A stretch of DNA of 64,000 bases from Typhlomys cinereus. Lineage: Eukaryota; Chordata; Mammalia; Rodentia; Platacanthomyidae. Shown here piece after piece: positions 44,948 through 56,930 of this stretch. Position numbers and translations under genes: made by a program. Below the pieces are notes generated by a model. It was not told where the DNA came from, ran no database searches, and saw nothing but the letters and a program-made list of their open reading frames with translations. The DNA lies in assembly GCA_023101885.1 (NCBI GenBank), contig JALPQD010000027.1, positions 2,098,392-2,162,391 of the forward strand. The letters run 5' to 3'. Numbering within the stretch: the first letter of the stretch is position 1; each line of letters begins with the position of its first letter.

Positions 44948-45176
44948 CACTGTGTGTCCCTGTGGAATACCAACGGTGACTTCATGAATCATATTGGATT
45001 GCTTCTACTTCCTCCTTGCTTCGCTCTGAGATTTCCTGGGTTCTGCCCACCAGAGCTGGAAGCACAGGCCACTGCCGTTTCTGCCTGACATTTTTACATG
45101 GGACCTGAGATCCGAACACAGGACCTTCTACTTGTGAGGCAGAGTCTTAACCCCTGAACCATCTCTCCAGCCCAAG
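44866..45176 (-). repeat. CA-tailed SINE, minus, well preserved
   Basis: (TG)n(AG)n at 44872-44946 is the tail; AT-rich 'tttatttatttact' lies outside it. 'gtgaggcagagtcttaacccctgaaccatctctccagccc' at the right end is the antisense tRNA-like head with good A-box. Confidence 0.85.
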
Positions 45177-45729
45177 GCTCCAATTCTTAAAGGTTATGTT
45201 GTCTTTCTAAACTATGCCACCAAATATTTAAACACTTGAACCTGTATGGAACAGTTGTCATTCAAGTCATGGAAATATTCTTGGCCTTTGGGTTGGTAGA
45301 ATCTAAGAATCTGTGTGTATCATCAAAAGGATATATATTCATAATCCTGACACCAAATGTGCAGTTCTTCTCCACACATGAGAAATGCTCCAATTCTCTG
45401 AACACCAATTAGCCATCCTTCAATTTAACTCTGACACTATCTACCTGGAGTTAACATCAGATCCCAACAAGTTGAGGGCTTTGTCTCCCGAAACTGTCCT
45501 TACTTCAGAAGCCAATCACTGGATCATGCCTCCCATGCTTCCCACCAATCAGACATAAGCCAGAAGCTCCCATGGCCTTAGTCTTAGGTAGAAACTGACA
45601 GACATTGGCTCACAGATCTCATGGGAGCTCATTTAATTAACATTATGTGAGTGCAAAGGCTGGGTCGACAGCACAGAAGTCCATATATTTAGTTGTTAAA
45701 AACCTTATTGGATTGATGTTTAGATGTTG
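45177..45729. other. Unassigned sequence
   Basis: Nothing recognised; forms the left flank of the L1 nest. Confidence 0.5.
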
Positions 45730-46703
45730 ATTACTTTCCGTCATACAAACTCTAAACAGGGTTATTAATCCGTCCCCTCCCTCCGTCTTCACCCCTGAAT
45801 CCCACTGCATCCCCCCTCCCCTTCCCCCCTCCTCCCCTCACCAGTGCCTTCCCCCCCAATTCCCTGAGATCCTTTAATGTGATAGCCATAACTTCCATGG
45901 GTCCTCCTCTCCGATGATGCAAAGACCAGGGGCATTTCCAAACCTTTCCTGTGTTCCCCTTAAGCACTTGACACTTACTGTTGACTGTCATCCTTGCCTC
46001 AAGGTCTCGGTGCCTTACAGATGCTAGACTTTGTGAGGGTCAAATATGTGCTGGACATAGCGCAGTATGCAAAGTCCATTATGATTGCTTTGGCCCTAAA
46101 CTTGTGTGACGATCTTGCAAATCTGCTGCTCTCCCATCCTTTGTCTTAGCAATCTTACCGACCCTCCTCTCGCAATTCCCTGAGCTCCAGATGTGGGAGA
46201 TTAGCTGGTCCTAGTTCTAGTGGATGATATAGAGTCTCTGATATTCTGAACTCGTTGTTGTTTTTTTTTTTTCGTTTTGCTGCTCCTGCAATGCCCTTGA
46301 CTTCCTCTGACTGGGTGTTGATGTCCACACCCCTGGCCAGAGAACAAACTTTAAATGGAGTCTGTTTAAAGTATACATTCAAAGGTAGATGGAATATAAA
46401 GAGTAGGAAACACAGTGAGGGGGTATACAAATGGTTACTTTCTATCTGCTAGACTGTATGCCCTCCCTTCTGGTGAGATCATGAACGTCCCTCAGGTGTA
46501 CATGATGAATCCATACTTGACTTGATGGAGCAATTCCTCGTAAACCAGGTGTCCATTTCCCTGATTCCTTAGGTTTCTATGCGTCATGGTCCCCTCCTAA
46601 TGATTCTTGGTGTGTCCTCCTTCCCCATCCTCCTGTTATAACTTTACAATCTGTAGGTATTAAGAGTTTGTTTGAGTGTCTCATGGCTGGAGTTTGGTAC
46701 TAG

Positions 46704-49700
46704 GATTCACCTATTAGGGAGGACATACAGCATAATTTCCGTGTCTGGGAAACTTCACTAATATATGTTTTAATCATCCCATTTCCCGGAAAAATTGCCT
46801 GTAATTCATCATTTTGATGGCTGAGTAGTATTCCATGGTATAGATGTACCACATTTTCTTATCCACTGTCAACTGTTGGACATTTGGGGGATTCCATGAC
46901 TTTGTATTGTAACAGTGCTGCTATGAACATGGTTGTGCTTGTGCTATCAGGGAATTTTGCTGTATGGGGGGTTATTCCCAAAAGTGGATAGCAGGGTCAT
47001 ATGGCATTTCAATCTTTAATCTTTCTAAGAATCCAGATGGCTCACCAGAGTGGTCGTGTGAGCCGCATTCACCACCACAATGTAAGAGAGTTCCCCTCTC
47101 TCCACACCTCTCCAGCATTGTTTGTGTTGTTGTTTGTATTGTGGATTTTTGCCATCCTGACAGGGGGTGAGATGATATCTCAGGGAAGTTTTGATTGCAT
47201 TTCCTTGATGGCAAGGATGTGGAGCATTTTTTAGATATTGTTAGACATTTTAATTCATCCCTGTAAAGTTTCTTTTAAGTTCAGGTCTCTTTTAATTGGC
47301 CCATTTGTTTCCTTGGTTTAGTTTCTAAGTTTCTTTGTGCACTCTGGATAAGGAGGTCTTCAGATATGTGGTTAGTTGAAAAGATTTCTCCCATTCTGTG
47401 GGTTGCCTTTGGCTCCTGTTACAATCTCTTTATCTGAACAGAAGCTCTTTATTTAACACAGATCCCAACTGTTGAGAATTGGTAGCAGTGACTGTGCATT
47501 GGATGTCTGTTTAGGAAATGTTGGCCTAGCCCAAATCGCGAGGGATTCCCTATCCGTTTCAACTATGGTTTTTATAGTCTCTGGCCTTAAATCAAGGTCC
47601 TTGATCCATTGGAATTAGTCTTGTACATGGTGACAAGTAGGGTCCAGTTTTAATCTTCTGCATGTGGAGATCCAGTTTTGCCAGCACCATTTGTTGAAGA
47701 TGCTGTTCTTTTTCCATTGGATTCTTTGGGCCCCTTTGTCAAAGATCAAATGGCTGTAGTTGTGTGGGCTTATATCTGGGTCTTCAACCCTTATCCATAT
47801 TTGTGTGTCTATTTTGGAGCCAATACCTGGCTGTTTTTACAACTATGGATTTGTAGTATAGACTAAGGTTTGGTATGGTAATATCTCCAGCCGTGTTTTT
47901 GTTACTCAGGATTGTTTTTGCTATCCTGGGTCTTTTGTGCCTCCATATGAATTTTGAGATTGTTTGGTCAACTTCTTTAAAGAATTGCTTTGGGATTTTA
48001 ATTGGTGTAGCATTGAATCTGTATATTGCCTTTGGTAGGATGGTCATTTTTATGATGTTGATTCTGCCAATCCAGGAACATGGGAGGTCTTCCCCCTTCT
48101 GGTGTCTTCTGTAATTTCTTTCTTAGGGTCTTAAAGTTTTCATTGTAAGGTCTCTAATTCCTTGGTTGGTTTATACCAAGGTATTCATTTTTTTAGGTGC
48201 TATAGTAAATGGGATTTTTTTTTTCTCGCAGGGTTTTTCATTTCTTTCATTTGGGCATGGAAGGCCACTGATTTTTGTATGTTTATTTTGTACCCTGCCA
48301 CCCTGCTGAACTCCGGTATTAGTTACAGGACCTTCCTGGTGGAGTTTTCAGGATAACTCAGGTATATGAAAATGTCACCTTCAAATGGAGATAACTTGAC
48401 TTCTTCCTTGCTGATTTGAATTCCTTTTATCTCCCTCTCTTGTCTTATGGCTCCTGCTAAAACTTCAAGTACAATATTGAATAGAAGTGATGGGAGTGGA
48501 TAGCCTTGTCCAATCCCTGATCAAAGCAGGAATGCTTCAAGTCTTTCACCATTGAGTATGATACTTGACGTAGGCTTGTTGTATATAGCTTTTATTATAT
48601 TGAAAAGGGTTCATCCTATTCCAAACATCTCTAGGGTTTTGATCATAAAGGGCTGTTGGATCTTTTCAAAAGCTTTTGCTGCATCTTTCGAGAGTATCAT
48701 GTTGTCTTGGATTTTGGACTGGTTTATATGGTGAATTACATTTACTATTGTGTATGTTGAACCAACCTTATGTGATTGGGATAAAGCCTACTTGATCCCT
48801 GTGAATGATCTTTTTGATATGTTTTTGAATCCGATTTGCTAAGACTTTGTTGAGAATTTTGCATCTGTGTTCATCAGAGAAATTGGCTTATAGTTTTGGT
48901 CTTTTTAAGTGTATCTTTATTAGGTTGAGATGAAAACAATATTACCTTCATAGAAAGACTTTGTAGTGTTCTTCTTCCTTACTAGTTGATGGAACAGTTT
49001 AAGGTGTATTGATGTATTAGCTCCTTAAACTGTCTTGGTAGACCTCTGTGCTGAATCCATCTGGTCAGGACATTTTTTGGTGGAAAGATTGCTTCATTGA
49101 TTTGCTCATATGTTATAGGACTATTTAAATAATTCAAAACTTCCTGATTCAATTTAGGTAAGTTATGCTTACTTAGGAATTCATCCATCTCTTTTGTGTT
49201 GTAAATTTCAGCAGAGTATAAGTTTTTGAAATATGACAATATAATTCTCTGGAATGTTCTTGGTATCAGTAGTGATAACTCCATTTTTATTTCTAATTTT
49301 GTTAATTTCGGTTTTCTCTCTCTTGTTTTGGTTAATTAGCTAGGGGTGTATCAGTCTTACTGATTTTTTTCAAGAACCAGCTTTTGACTGGTTGATTCTC
49401 TGTATCATTTTCCTAATCTCAATTTCAGATATTTCTCCCTTAATTTTGTTAATCTCTTCTCTTCTACTTCTTTTGGGATCAGATTGCTCTAGTGTCTCTA
49501 AAGCTTTAAGCTGCATTGTTAAGTTATTTATTTGTGATGTTTCTATTTTTTTTGATATAAGTATTAAGAGCTATGAACTTATCTCTTAGGACAGTTTTCA
49601 TTCTGTCAAAATATTTTCATAAGTTGTATTTTCATTATCGTTCGCTTCCAGGAAGTCTTATATTTCCTTTGTAATATCTTCCTGAATCCAATTCTCATTC

Positions 49701-50468
49701 AGCATCACAGTGTTTAGTTTCCAGGAATTAGTGTATTTTCTGTTGTTTGCTGTGTTGCGAATGTCAATCTTTAGACCTTGGCCAGCTGATAGGTTACAGG
49801 CCAGAACCTCAACTTTCCTGTATATGTGGACATTCGTTTTGTGGCCCAATATGTGGTCTCTTTTGGAGAAAGTTCCATGTGGCGCTAAGAAAAGTGTGTA
49901 TTCTTTCTGCATGGATGAAAAGTTCGATCGAGATCTGTAAATTCCATTTCAGTAAAAGTTTGATTAAGTTCCAATGTGTCTCTGTTAACTCTTTAACCTT
50001 TTGATCTATCCCATGCTGAGAGGGAAGTGTTGAAATCCCCAGAATTATCGTTTGGGGATTGATTTCTTGTTTTAGATGCTGCAGTATTTGCTTAATGAAT
50101 GTGGAGGAGTCCGTATTAGGTGCATATATGTTCAGTATTGTGAAGTCATCCTGGTGAATTGTACCTGTGACTAAAATGTAATATCCATCTGTGCTCTTAT
50201 AATTTTTTTTTAGGTTGAAGTCCATTTTTTCCAATAACATAATATCTACCCCTGGCTGTTTCCTGGTTCCATTAGCTTGCAGAAGTTTTGGACCAGCGTT
50301 TAATTTTAGAATGTTCTTGTCTTTTGTGGTGAGATGAATTTCCTGAAGGCAGCAGATTGATGGGTTGTGATTTTTTAATCCAAACTTGTAACCTATGTCT
50401 CTTGATTGGTGAGTTAATTCTATTGACATTTAATGTTATACTGAGAAAGTACTTTTAAATCCTGACAT
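46704..50468 (-). pseudogene. ORF2: L1-C ORF2 (decayed)
   Basis: Homologous along its length to the intact ORF2. Recognisable pieces include the endonuclease region (49658-50429, many substitutions), a stretch of post-RT region (47784-48047, with [14 protein letters not shown]) and the Cys-rich region (46972-47214). Broken by many small indels, so no domain is complete. Confidence 0.9.
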
Positions 50469-50484
50469 TTTATATGTTTAGTGG

Positions 50485-51873
50485 CTTTTGTAAGTGTATC
50501 ATTTGACATTTAGGTTTTGGTGGTATTGTACTTCCCTTCTGTCCTCCTGGATATGCTTGTTCTTATCTTCAAGCTGGAGTATCTTTTCTGGCACTTTTTT
50601 TTTCCAAAGGCTATTCATTGTTCTTCATCCATTGAGCTGGGTTCTAACTGTGAGAATTCTTTAGCATATATTAGAATTTTCATTGTTGGCTTTATTTAGA
50701 CTTAAGATGCTATACTGACAGGATGGAGCCAAGGGCAGTGCAGGAAGAGCAAAATTGAAAACAACAATAAACCGTTATTCAGAACACCAGAGACCCTGCA
50801 TTAATCACTTGGAACCAGACCAGCCAAATATCCCCCCATCCTAAAGCTCAGGGAACATTGAGGAAGAGGGGGCAGCAAGATTATAATAGCCTAAAGATGA
50901 GGTGGTCAAACAATATGTAAGATAATTCACACAAGTTAGGGCTGCAGTAGCCATAATCACACTTTGCATGATCTGTGAAATGACTGACATGTCAATGACC
51001 CCCCAAAGTCTTTTTCTAGCACTTTTTGAAGACCTGGTTTGGTGGACATGTATCCCTTAACGTTGTCTTTGTGCTGGAAAATTTTTCTTTCTCCCTTGAT
51101 TATGACAGATAGTTTTGCAGCCTGGGTTGACATTTTTGCTCATTCAATACTTGAAGTATGTCTCTCCAAGCTCTTCTTGCTTTTACTGTTTCCATTGAGA
51201 AGGCACTTGTTATTTTAGTAGGTTCACCTTTAAAAGCGACTTTTTTTTCTCTTGAAACTCTCAGCACCATTTCTTTGTCTTGAATATGGAGTGTTTTAAC
51301 TATTATTTGCCATGGTGATTTTCTATTTGGTTGTATCTGTTTGGGGTGTGGAAAGCGTCTTGTATTTGGATGGGTCTCTCTTTTTTTAGATGAGGAAAGT
51401 TTTCCTTGATGATAGTTTAAAAATTTCCTCAGGTATGGTATTTTGTGATTCTTGCTCTGGTATTCCATGAATACATATGTTAGGCTTCTTTAGGGTGTCC
51501 CATAACTCTTGAATATTTCTATCAAATATCTTTTTGGCTTTAACAACCTCTTCCATTGAGTTGGTTAATATTCCCACTTTGTCTTCGAGATCTGAAATTC
51601 TATTTTCTGCTTCTTTTTTTCTCTGTTGAGTTCTGGGCTGTCTAACTTGTCTTTTAGTTCAGTTTAATTTAAGTCCTCCCGAATTTCCTCTTTCATACTA
51701 TTGATCATGGTAATGATCATGCTTTGAAAGTCATTATCTTGGGTCAGGCTGTCTTGGCTATTTTATGTGGATTTGTTCTGGTTGGAGTCTATTATTACAG
51801 GGTTAATTATTTCGGAGGGAGATTTGTTTTCTTGAGTTTTGTTTCTCATGGATTTGCACTTTGACTTGGACAT
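50485..51873 (-). pseudogene. ORF1: L1-C ORF1 (decayed, interrupted)
   Basis: Starts with ATG at 51873 (MSKSKCKS-like, lacking the extra ATGACA of the young copies). A partial RRM/C-terminal domain is open at 51100-51468 and 51386-51577. The C-terminal end is split off by the insertion at 50600-51011. Non-functional. Confidence 0.88.
50584..51027 (-). mobile_element. Insertion in L1-C ORF1, with 16-bp TSD and inverted L1 3' UTR
   Basis: 50600-51011 interrupts ORF1. TTTTCTGGCACTTTTT (50584-50599) and TTTTCTAGCACTTTTT (51012-51027) flank it, one mismatch. A T-rich left end suggests minus orientation with a short poly(A). The right part (50718-51010) is plus-oriented L1 3' UTR, from 'ctgacaggatggagcc' to 'cctcacaaagtc'-like sequence. 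The left part (50604-50717) is unrecognised. Possibly a twin-primed (5'-inverted) insertion. Confidence 0.7.
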
Positions 51874-52682
51874 TATTGTTGTATCTCTTAAGGTTTTCTT
51901 TCAATGTGTGCTTTTTTTTTGACTGAACTGATTTAGTTGGTATCACTACTCTTGGGCAGGTAATACTAGTGTTTGCGTTGGTGTTGGTTACGCTTGTTTT
52001 TATTGTTATTTCTTAGATGAGTCTTAGACCATTAGTACAGGGGGTGGGTAGGGGGTGAATATTAGTATAGTAGTGCACTTTTACATTTTCATACCTTGTT
52101 GATATGTGAGGGTGAATGGCATAGTCCCTGAAGTTATAAATGTCTTGGGGGTGGCTATATGGAAAAGTTACTCTATAGTAACTAATAATTGAAAGGAACA
52201 GGATGGTAAAAAGGGGGGTTACTTATCGTTGGGATGGATGTGCAGAATCTCTCCCATGTGATAGGATGAATTTAGATGATTTCAGATGTGTGGCCTTTTC
52301 CCCTAGAGCTTTGCTTGGGTGTTCATCGGATTGTTGAATTCTGATAAGCAGAGCATCCTCTCTGGACTGGGGCACAGTGTGTCCTCACTGGACTGTGTCC
52401 AACCTGGGTCGCAGTGTGTTCTGGCTGGACCGCTTGCGTCCAGGATGGGGGAGCGAATGGGGCGGAGATGTTGTGGGCAGGTGCAAGTAACCGTGGGGAC
52501 CTAGAGTGTGGCCCAGGGGTTCTCCCCTACTTGGGGCAGTGCCTGTTCCAACTGCTTGGTGGGGGGATCTGGGACCAGTGGGTTACCTGGGCCTTGGAGG
52601 TGAACAGGGGGTGCTTACCTGAGGCTCAATGTGTCCTGGCTGGACCACTGGCATCCAGGCTGAGCAAGTAGAAGGGAAGTCT
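51874..52682 (-). promoter_or_regulatory. L1-C 5' UTR with diverged monomers
   Basis: Antisense of 'ggtccagcca' occurs at 52421 and 52636, 215 bp apart. The sense sequence after one of them reads 'gcctcaggtaagcacc'. This is homologous to the GC-rich monomers of L1-1 and L1-D. About 51950-52310 is a long non-monomeric leader not present in the young copies. Confidence 0.75.
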
Positions 52683-53553
52683 CTAAAGCTTTAAGCCCAT
52701 TCATAGTTATTTGCGACGTTTCTATTTTGATATTGACATTGAGAGCTACAAAATTTCCTCTTAGAAGAACTTTCATTGTGTCCCAGATTTTGATATGTTG
52801 TATTTTACTATCATTTACTTCTAGGCAATCTTGAATTTCCTTTATAATTTCTTACTGAATCCATTTCTCACAGTGTTTATTTTCAAAGGGTTAGTGTATT
52901 TTCTGCTGTTTTTTGTGTTGTGGATGTCAAGCATTAGACCATGGTGGTCTGACAGGGTACAAGCTATAATTTCAACTTTCCTGTATATGTTAACATTTGT
53001 TTTGTGTTCTAATATGTGATCTATTATGGAGAAAGGTCCATGGGATGCTGAGAAAAATGTGTATTCCTTAGTGCTTGGATGGAAGGTCCTATAGAGATCT
53101 GTAAGGTCCACTGCAGTAAACGTTTGGTTTAATTATAACGTGTCTCTTTTCAGTTTTTGTCCTCTTGATCTATCCCATATTGAGAGTGTGGTATTGAAAT
53201 CCCTGAGGTTAATCCCTTAGGGATTGATTTCTTGTTTTACACGATGTAGTGTTTGCTTAATGAAAGTGAAGGAGTCCATATTCGGTGCATATATGGTCAA
53301 TACTGTGAAGTCTTCCTGGTGCACTGTTCATGTGACTGAGATCTCTTATGATTTTCTTTGGCTTGAAGTCCACTTTGTCGGATATCATCATTGCTACTAC
53401 CCCTGCTTCTTTCCTGGTTCCATTAACTTAAAGAATTTTTGAAAAGCCTTTTACTTTTAGAATGTGCCTAACTTTTGTGATGACACATTTTTCCTGAAGG
53501 CACGAGATGGTTAGGTTTTGATTTCTAATCCATGTTTGTAACCTGTATCTTTT
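52683..53553 (-). mobile_element. L1-E, part 1: ORF2 N-terminal fragment, minus
   Basis: Decayed endonuclease region of ORF2 (open piece 52842-53111 reads as the [19 protein letters not shown] part). It is continued at 62238 after the L1-D' insertion. The 3' part of this L1 is missing at 52682, where it meets the 5' end of L1-C. Confidence 0.85.
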
Positions 53554-55204
53554 TTTTCCCCCATACTAACATGTTCTTTATTATTTTTATTCTTTTAGAG
53601 ATTCAGGCATATCATATCACATATCATATCATATATCATATATTATATCATATCACATCACATCATATCATATCACATCACATCATATCATATAACATCA
53701 CATCACATCATATCACATCATATCATATCATCCCACAAATTTAAGTAGTTTTCACCCCATGTTAGCCAATCTCATCCATTTCCTATTCCCATAGAACCTT
53801 CTTCCTGGCGCCAGTCATTCTTCTACTTTCCTATCCTTTTTTAAAATTTTTATTATTATTTCTGCTCATACAAACTTAATATGTACACGGGTTCCCTCCC
53901 TCCCTCTTCCTCCCCCCTACCCCCTACTCACCCTCCCTTCACCCCTCCCTCCATATCTCCCAGTGCCTCCCCCCCCAATCCCCGGAGAATCCTTTAATGT
54001 GCATGCCAGACAGTCCTCTGGGCCCTCCTCCCTGATGACGTACAAGGACCCAGTGGGATTTCCCTGAACCCATTCATACAAACTTTACATGTATACCGGT
54101 TCCCCCTCCGTCAACCCCCATCGCTCCTGTGTCCCCCTCCCCTCCCACTTCTCTCCCCATCCCACAGTGCCTCCCCCTCCTATCCCGGAGTATCCTTTAA
54201 AGTGCATGCCAAACTCTCATCTGGGTCCTCCTCTCCGATGAGGTGAAGAACTCAGTGGCATTTCCCAGAACCCTTTCTTGTGTTCCCCTTAAGCATAGGA
54301 ACACTACTGTGGCGTCAATCCCTTGCCTCCAAGGATCCTAGTGCCTTTAGCAAATGCTAGACTTAGTGAAGTCAATAGTGTGTTGGACATTGCGCAGGGC
54401 ATACAAAGTCCAATTATGACTGCTTCAACCCTAACTTGTGTGGAGTATCTTGCATATCATTGCTCCTCCCATCCTTGTGCTCTTACACTCTTACCGCCCC
54501 CCTCTTCCGCAAATTTTCCTGAGCTTCAGAATGGGGAGAGAATAGGATGGCATAGTTCTAGGTGGTTGATATAGAGTCTCTGACATTCTGGATTATGGTT
54601 TGTTGATTTTCTTTTGCAGTTTTGCTGCTCCTGTAATGTCCTTCATTCCATGCTGATGGGTATTGAATTTCACCTCCTGCAATCCTTGATGGAGGCCTAT
54701 TTTCTCTGCTGTAACAGGGTCCCCTCCATCCTTGTTTCTGGTGTGGCCCTCCTACCCCATCCCTCCTGTTCACAATCATTGCAATTACTTTAGGTATTAC
54801 AGAGATTTGTCTTTGAGTGTCTCTAGGTGGGCTGGGTGGGTTTGGTACTAGGAGCCACCTATTAGAGAGTACATATGGCGTTTAATTTTCTGGGTCTGGG
54901 ATACTTCACTTAATATAATTGTTTCTAATGACATCCATTTCCCGGAAAATTCCAGTAATTCATCATTTTTGATGGCTGAGTAGTACTCCATTGTATAGAT
55001 GTACCACAGTTTCCTTATCCACTCATCAACTGTTGGACATTTGGGTTGATTCCATGACTTTGCTATTGTAAACAGTGCTGCTATGAACATGGTTGTGCTT
55101 CTGCTATGGAGGTGAATTTTTGCTGTATGTGGGGTTATTCCCAAAAGTGGAATAGCAGGGTGAAATGGCATTTCAATGTTTAATTTCTTTAAGAATCTCC
55201 AGAC
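53554..55204 (-). mobile_element. L1-D', part 1: 3' end, duplicated 3' UTR and possible transduction
   Basis: Minus L1. 53839-54064 and 54065-54300 are two tandem copies of its 3'-terminal UTR module. 54300-54857 holds the rest of the UTR. 54858-55204 is the ORF2 C-terminal region. To the left, 53560-53838 lies between two T-rich runs (poly(A) on the minus strand), which fits a 3' transduced segment. Split by L1-D at 55205; resumes at 61772. Confidence 0.8.
53600..53732. repeat. (ATATC)/(ACATC)n microsatellite
   Basis: About 130 bp of CATAT/CACAT pentamer-like units, within the possible transduced segment of L1-D'. Confidence 0.95.
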
Positions 55205-55312
55205 AGGCCCTTTACACCCCACCCCGCTCTGCCATTCGGGACGCACGCGGTCCAGCCGGGCCTTCCCCCGTGCCCTAGGACCCCAGGTCAGCCCACAGGG
55301 ACCTGGCTCCAA
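54848..55312 (-). other. Chimeric open frame: L1-D 5' UTR antisense plus L1-D' ORF2 tail
   Basis: 154 codons on the minus strand. Residues 1-36 come from the antisense of the L1-D 5' UTR monomer (MEPGPCGLTWGPRA...). The rest is the L1 ORF2 C-terminal tail, ending in the normal ...YSLIGGS stop. The fusion arose when L1-D inserted into L1-D'. No evidence of expression; it lacks catalytic parts. Confidence 0.7.
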
Positions 55313-55817
55313 CTCCCACCATCCAGCCGGAGCCGCTCGTAGGGGCCGAGGGACGAGGAGGACCTCACCCTGCTCCCTGGCCCCGCCCCGGCTGACCTCG
55401 GGTTAAATAGCTCCGCGCCAACGCCGCCATCCTCCATTTACACCCCACCCCGCTCCGCCCGTCGAGATGCGCACCTGGTCCAGCCGGGCCTCACCCCGCG
55501 CTCTAGGGCCCCAGGTCAGCCCACAGGGACCCGGCTCTGACTCCCACCATCCAGCCGGAGCCGTGCGTGGGGGCCGAGGGACAAGGAGGACCTCCCCCTG
55601 TGCCCAGGCCCCGCCCCGGGTGCCCTCGGGTTAAATAGCTCCGCGCCTATGCTGCCATCCTCCCTTTACACCCCACCCCGCTCCGCCGGTGGGGATGCGT
55701 GCGTGGTCCAGCCAGGCCTCACCCCGCGCTCTAGGTAAGTCTCCGTTCGGCCCCGCCCACCAGGACCCCAAGCCAAATAATTTAGTTTAGTGAAATTGAG
55801 AGATCTTAAGAGTTAAA
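55205..55817 (+). promoter_or_regulatory. L1-D 5' UTR: tandem GC-rich monomers
   Basis: 'ggtccagcc' landmarks at 55249, 55477 and 55705, exact spacing 228 bp. Each full unit has 'gggttaaatagctcc' (TATA-like). The proximal unit carries AG|GTAAGT at 55733-55740, as in L1-1. CpG-rich. Confidence 0.9.
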
Positions 55818-56911
55818 ATGACAATGCCAAAGTCAAAGTGCAAATCCATGAGAAGCAACACTCAAGTAAACAAATTTCCCACTGAAGGAATTAATCCCAT
55901 AATGTTAGACTCCAACAAGAACAAACCCGCGGAAAAAGGCCAAGAAAACCTGACCCAGGATAAAGTCTTTCAAAATATGATCATTACCATGTTCAATACT
56001 ATGAAAGAGGAAATCCGGGAGGAATTACATAATCTAATCAATCGCTTTGAAGAGGAACACAACAGACATCTAGAGGAGTTGAGAAAAACAGTGCAAGAAA
56101 CAAAAAGTGGCATAGAGCAGTTAAAACAAACTCAAGCAGAGTTTAAAACTGAGCTAAAAGACAAGTTATCTTCAACCCAGAATGCCACAGAGAGGCTTAT
56201 CAAAAGAACTAACGAAGCAGAAAACAGAATTTCAGACCTTGAAGATAAAGTGGGAGTACTAACCAGCTCAATTGAAGAGGTTGTTAAAGCCAAAAAGATT
56301 CTTGAGAAAAATATCCAAGAGATATGGGACACCCTGAAGAAGCTTAACATGCGTATTCATGGAATACAGAGCAAGAATCTCAAAATACCACCCCTGAGGA
56401 AATTTTTCAAACGATCATCAAGGAAAACTTTCCTCATCTAAAAAAAGAGAGGCCCATACATATACAAGAGGCATTCCGCACCCCAAACAGATATGACCAA
56501 AATAGAAGCACGCCGCGGCAAATAATAGTTAAAACACTCCACATTCAAGATAAAGAACTGGTGCTGAGAGCTTCAAGGCAGAAAAAACAAGTCACTTTTA
56601 AAGGTAAACCTATTAAAATAACAAATGACTTCTCAGTCGAAACAGTAAAAGCAAGAAGAGCTAGGAGAGACATACTTCAAGTATTGAATGAGCAAAAATG
56701 TCAACCCAGGCTGATTTACCCTGCAAAACTATCAGTCATGATTGAGGGAGAAAGAAAAATTTTCCAGCACAAAGACAACTTTAAGGGATACATGTCCACC
56801 AAACCAGGCCTTCAAAAAATGCTAGAAATGATACTCAAGCGTGACGAAAAAAAACAGGCGTATCCAGGAGAACAGAAGGCAAATAAAACACCATTAAAAG
56901 CGTACTTATAA
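55818..56911 (+). pseudogene. ORF1: L1-D ORF1 (one frameshift)
   Basis: Same layout as the ORF1 at 28880: basic N terminus, coiled coil, RRM, C-terminal domain. A single C is missing at about 56367 (after HGI, residue ~184), splitting it into 55818-56441 and a second frame reaching 56911. Unlike L1-1, the C-terminal domain here (to ...KAYL) is undamaged. The protein made would end soon after the start of the RRM. Confidence 0.93.
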
Positions 56912-56930
56912 AAGCTACTAAACATAATAA

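Larger units (their letters stand above)
45730..52682 (-). mobile_element. L1-C: old full-length LINE-1, minus
   Basis: Read on the minus strand: 5' UTR with diverged monomers (52682 to 51874), ORF1 (from 51873), ORF2 (from 50468), 3' UTR (46703 to about 45730) with the antisense G-rich tract at 45772-45860. Many frameshifts, deletions and stops. Clearly older than L1-1, L1-B and L1-D. A ~410-bp insertion sits in ORF1 (50600-51011). No TSD found. Confidence 0.9.
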
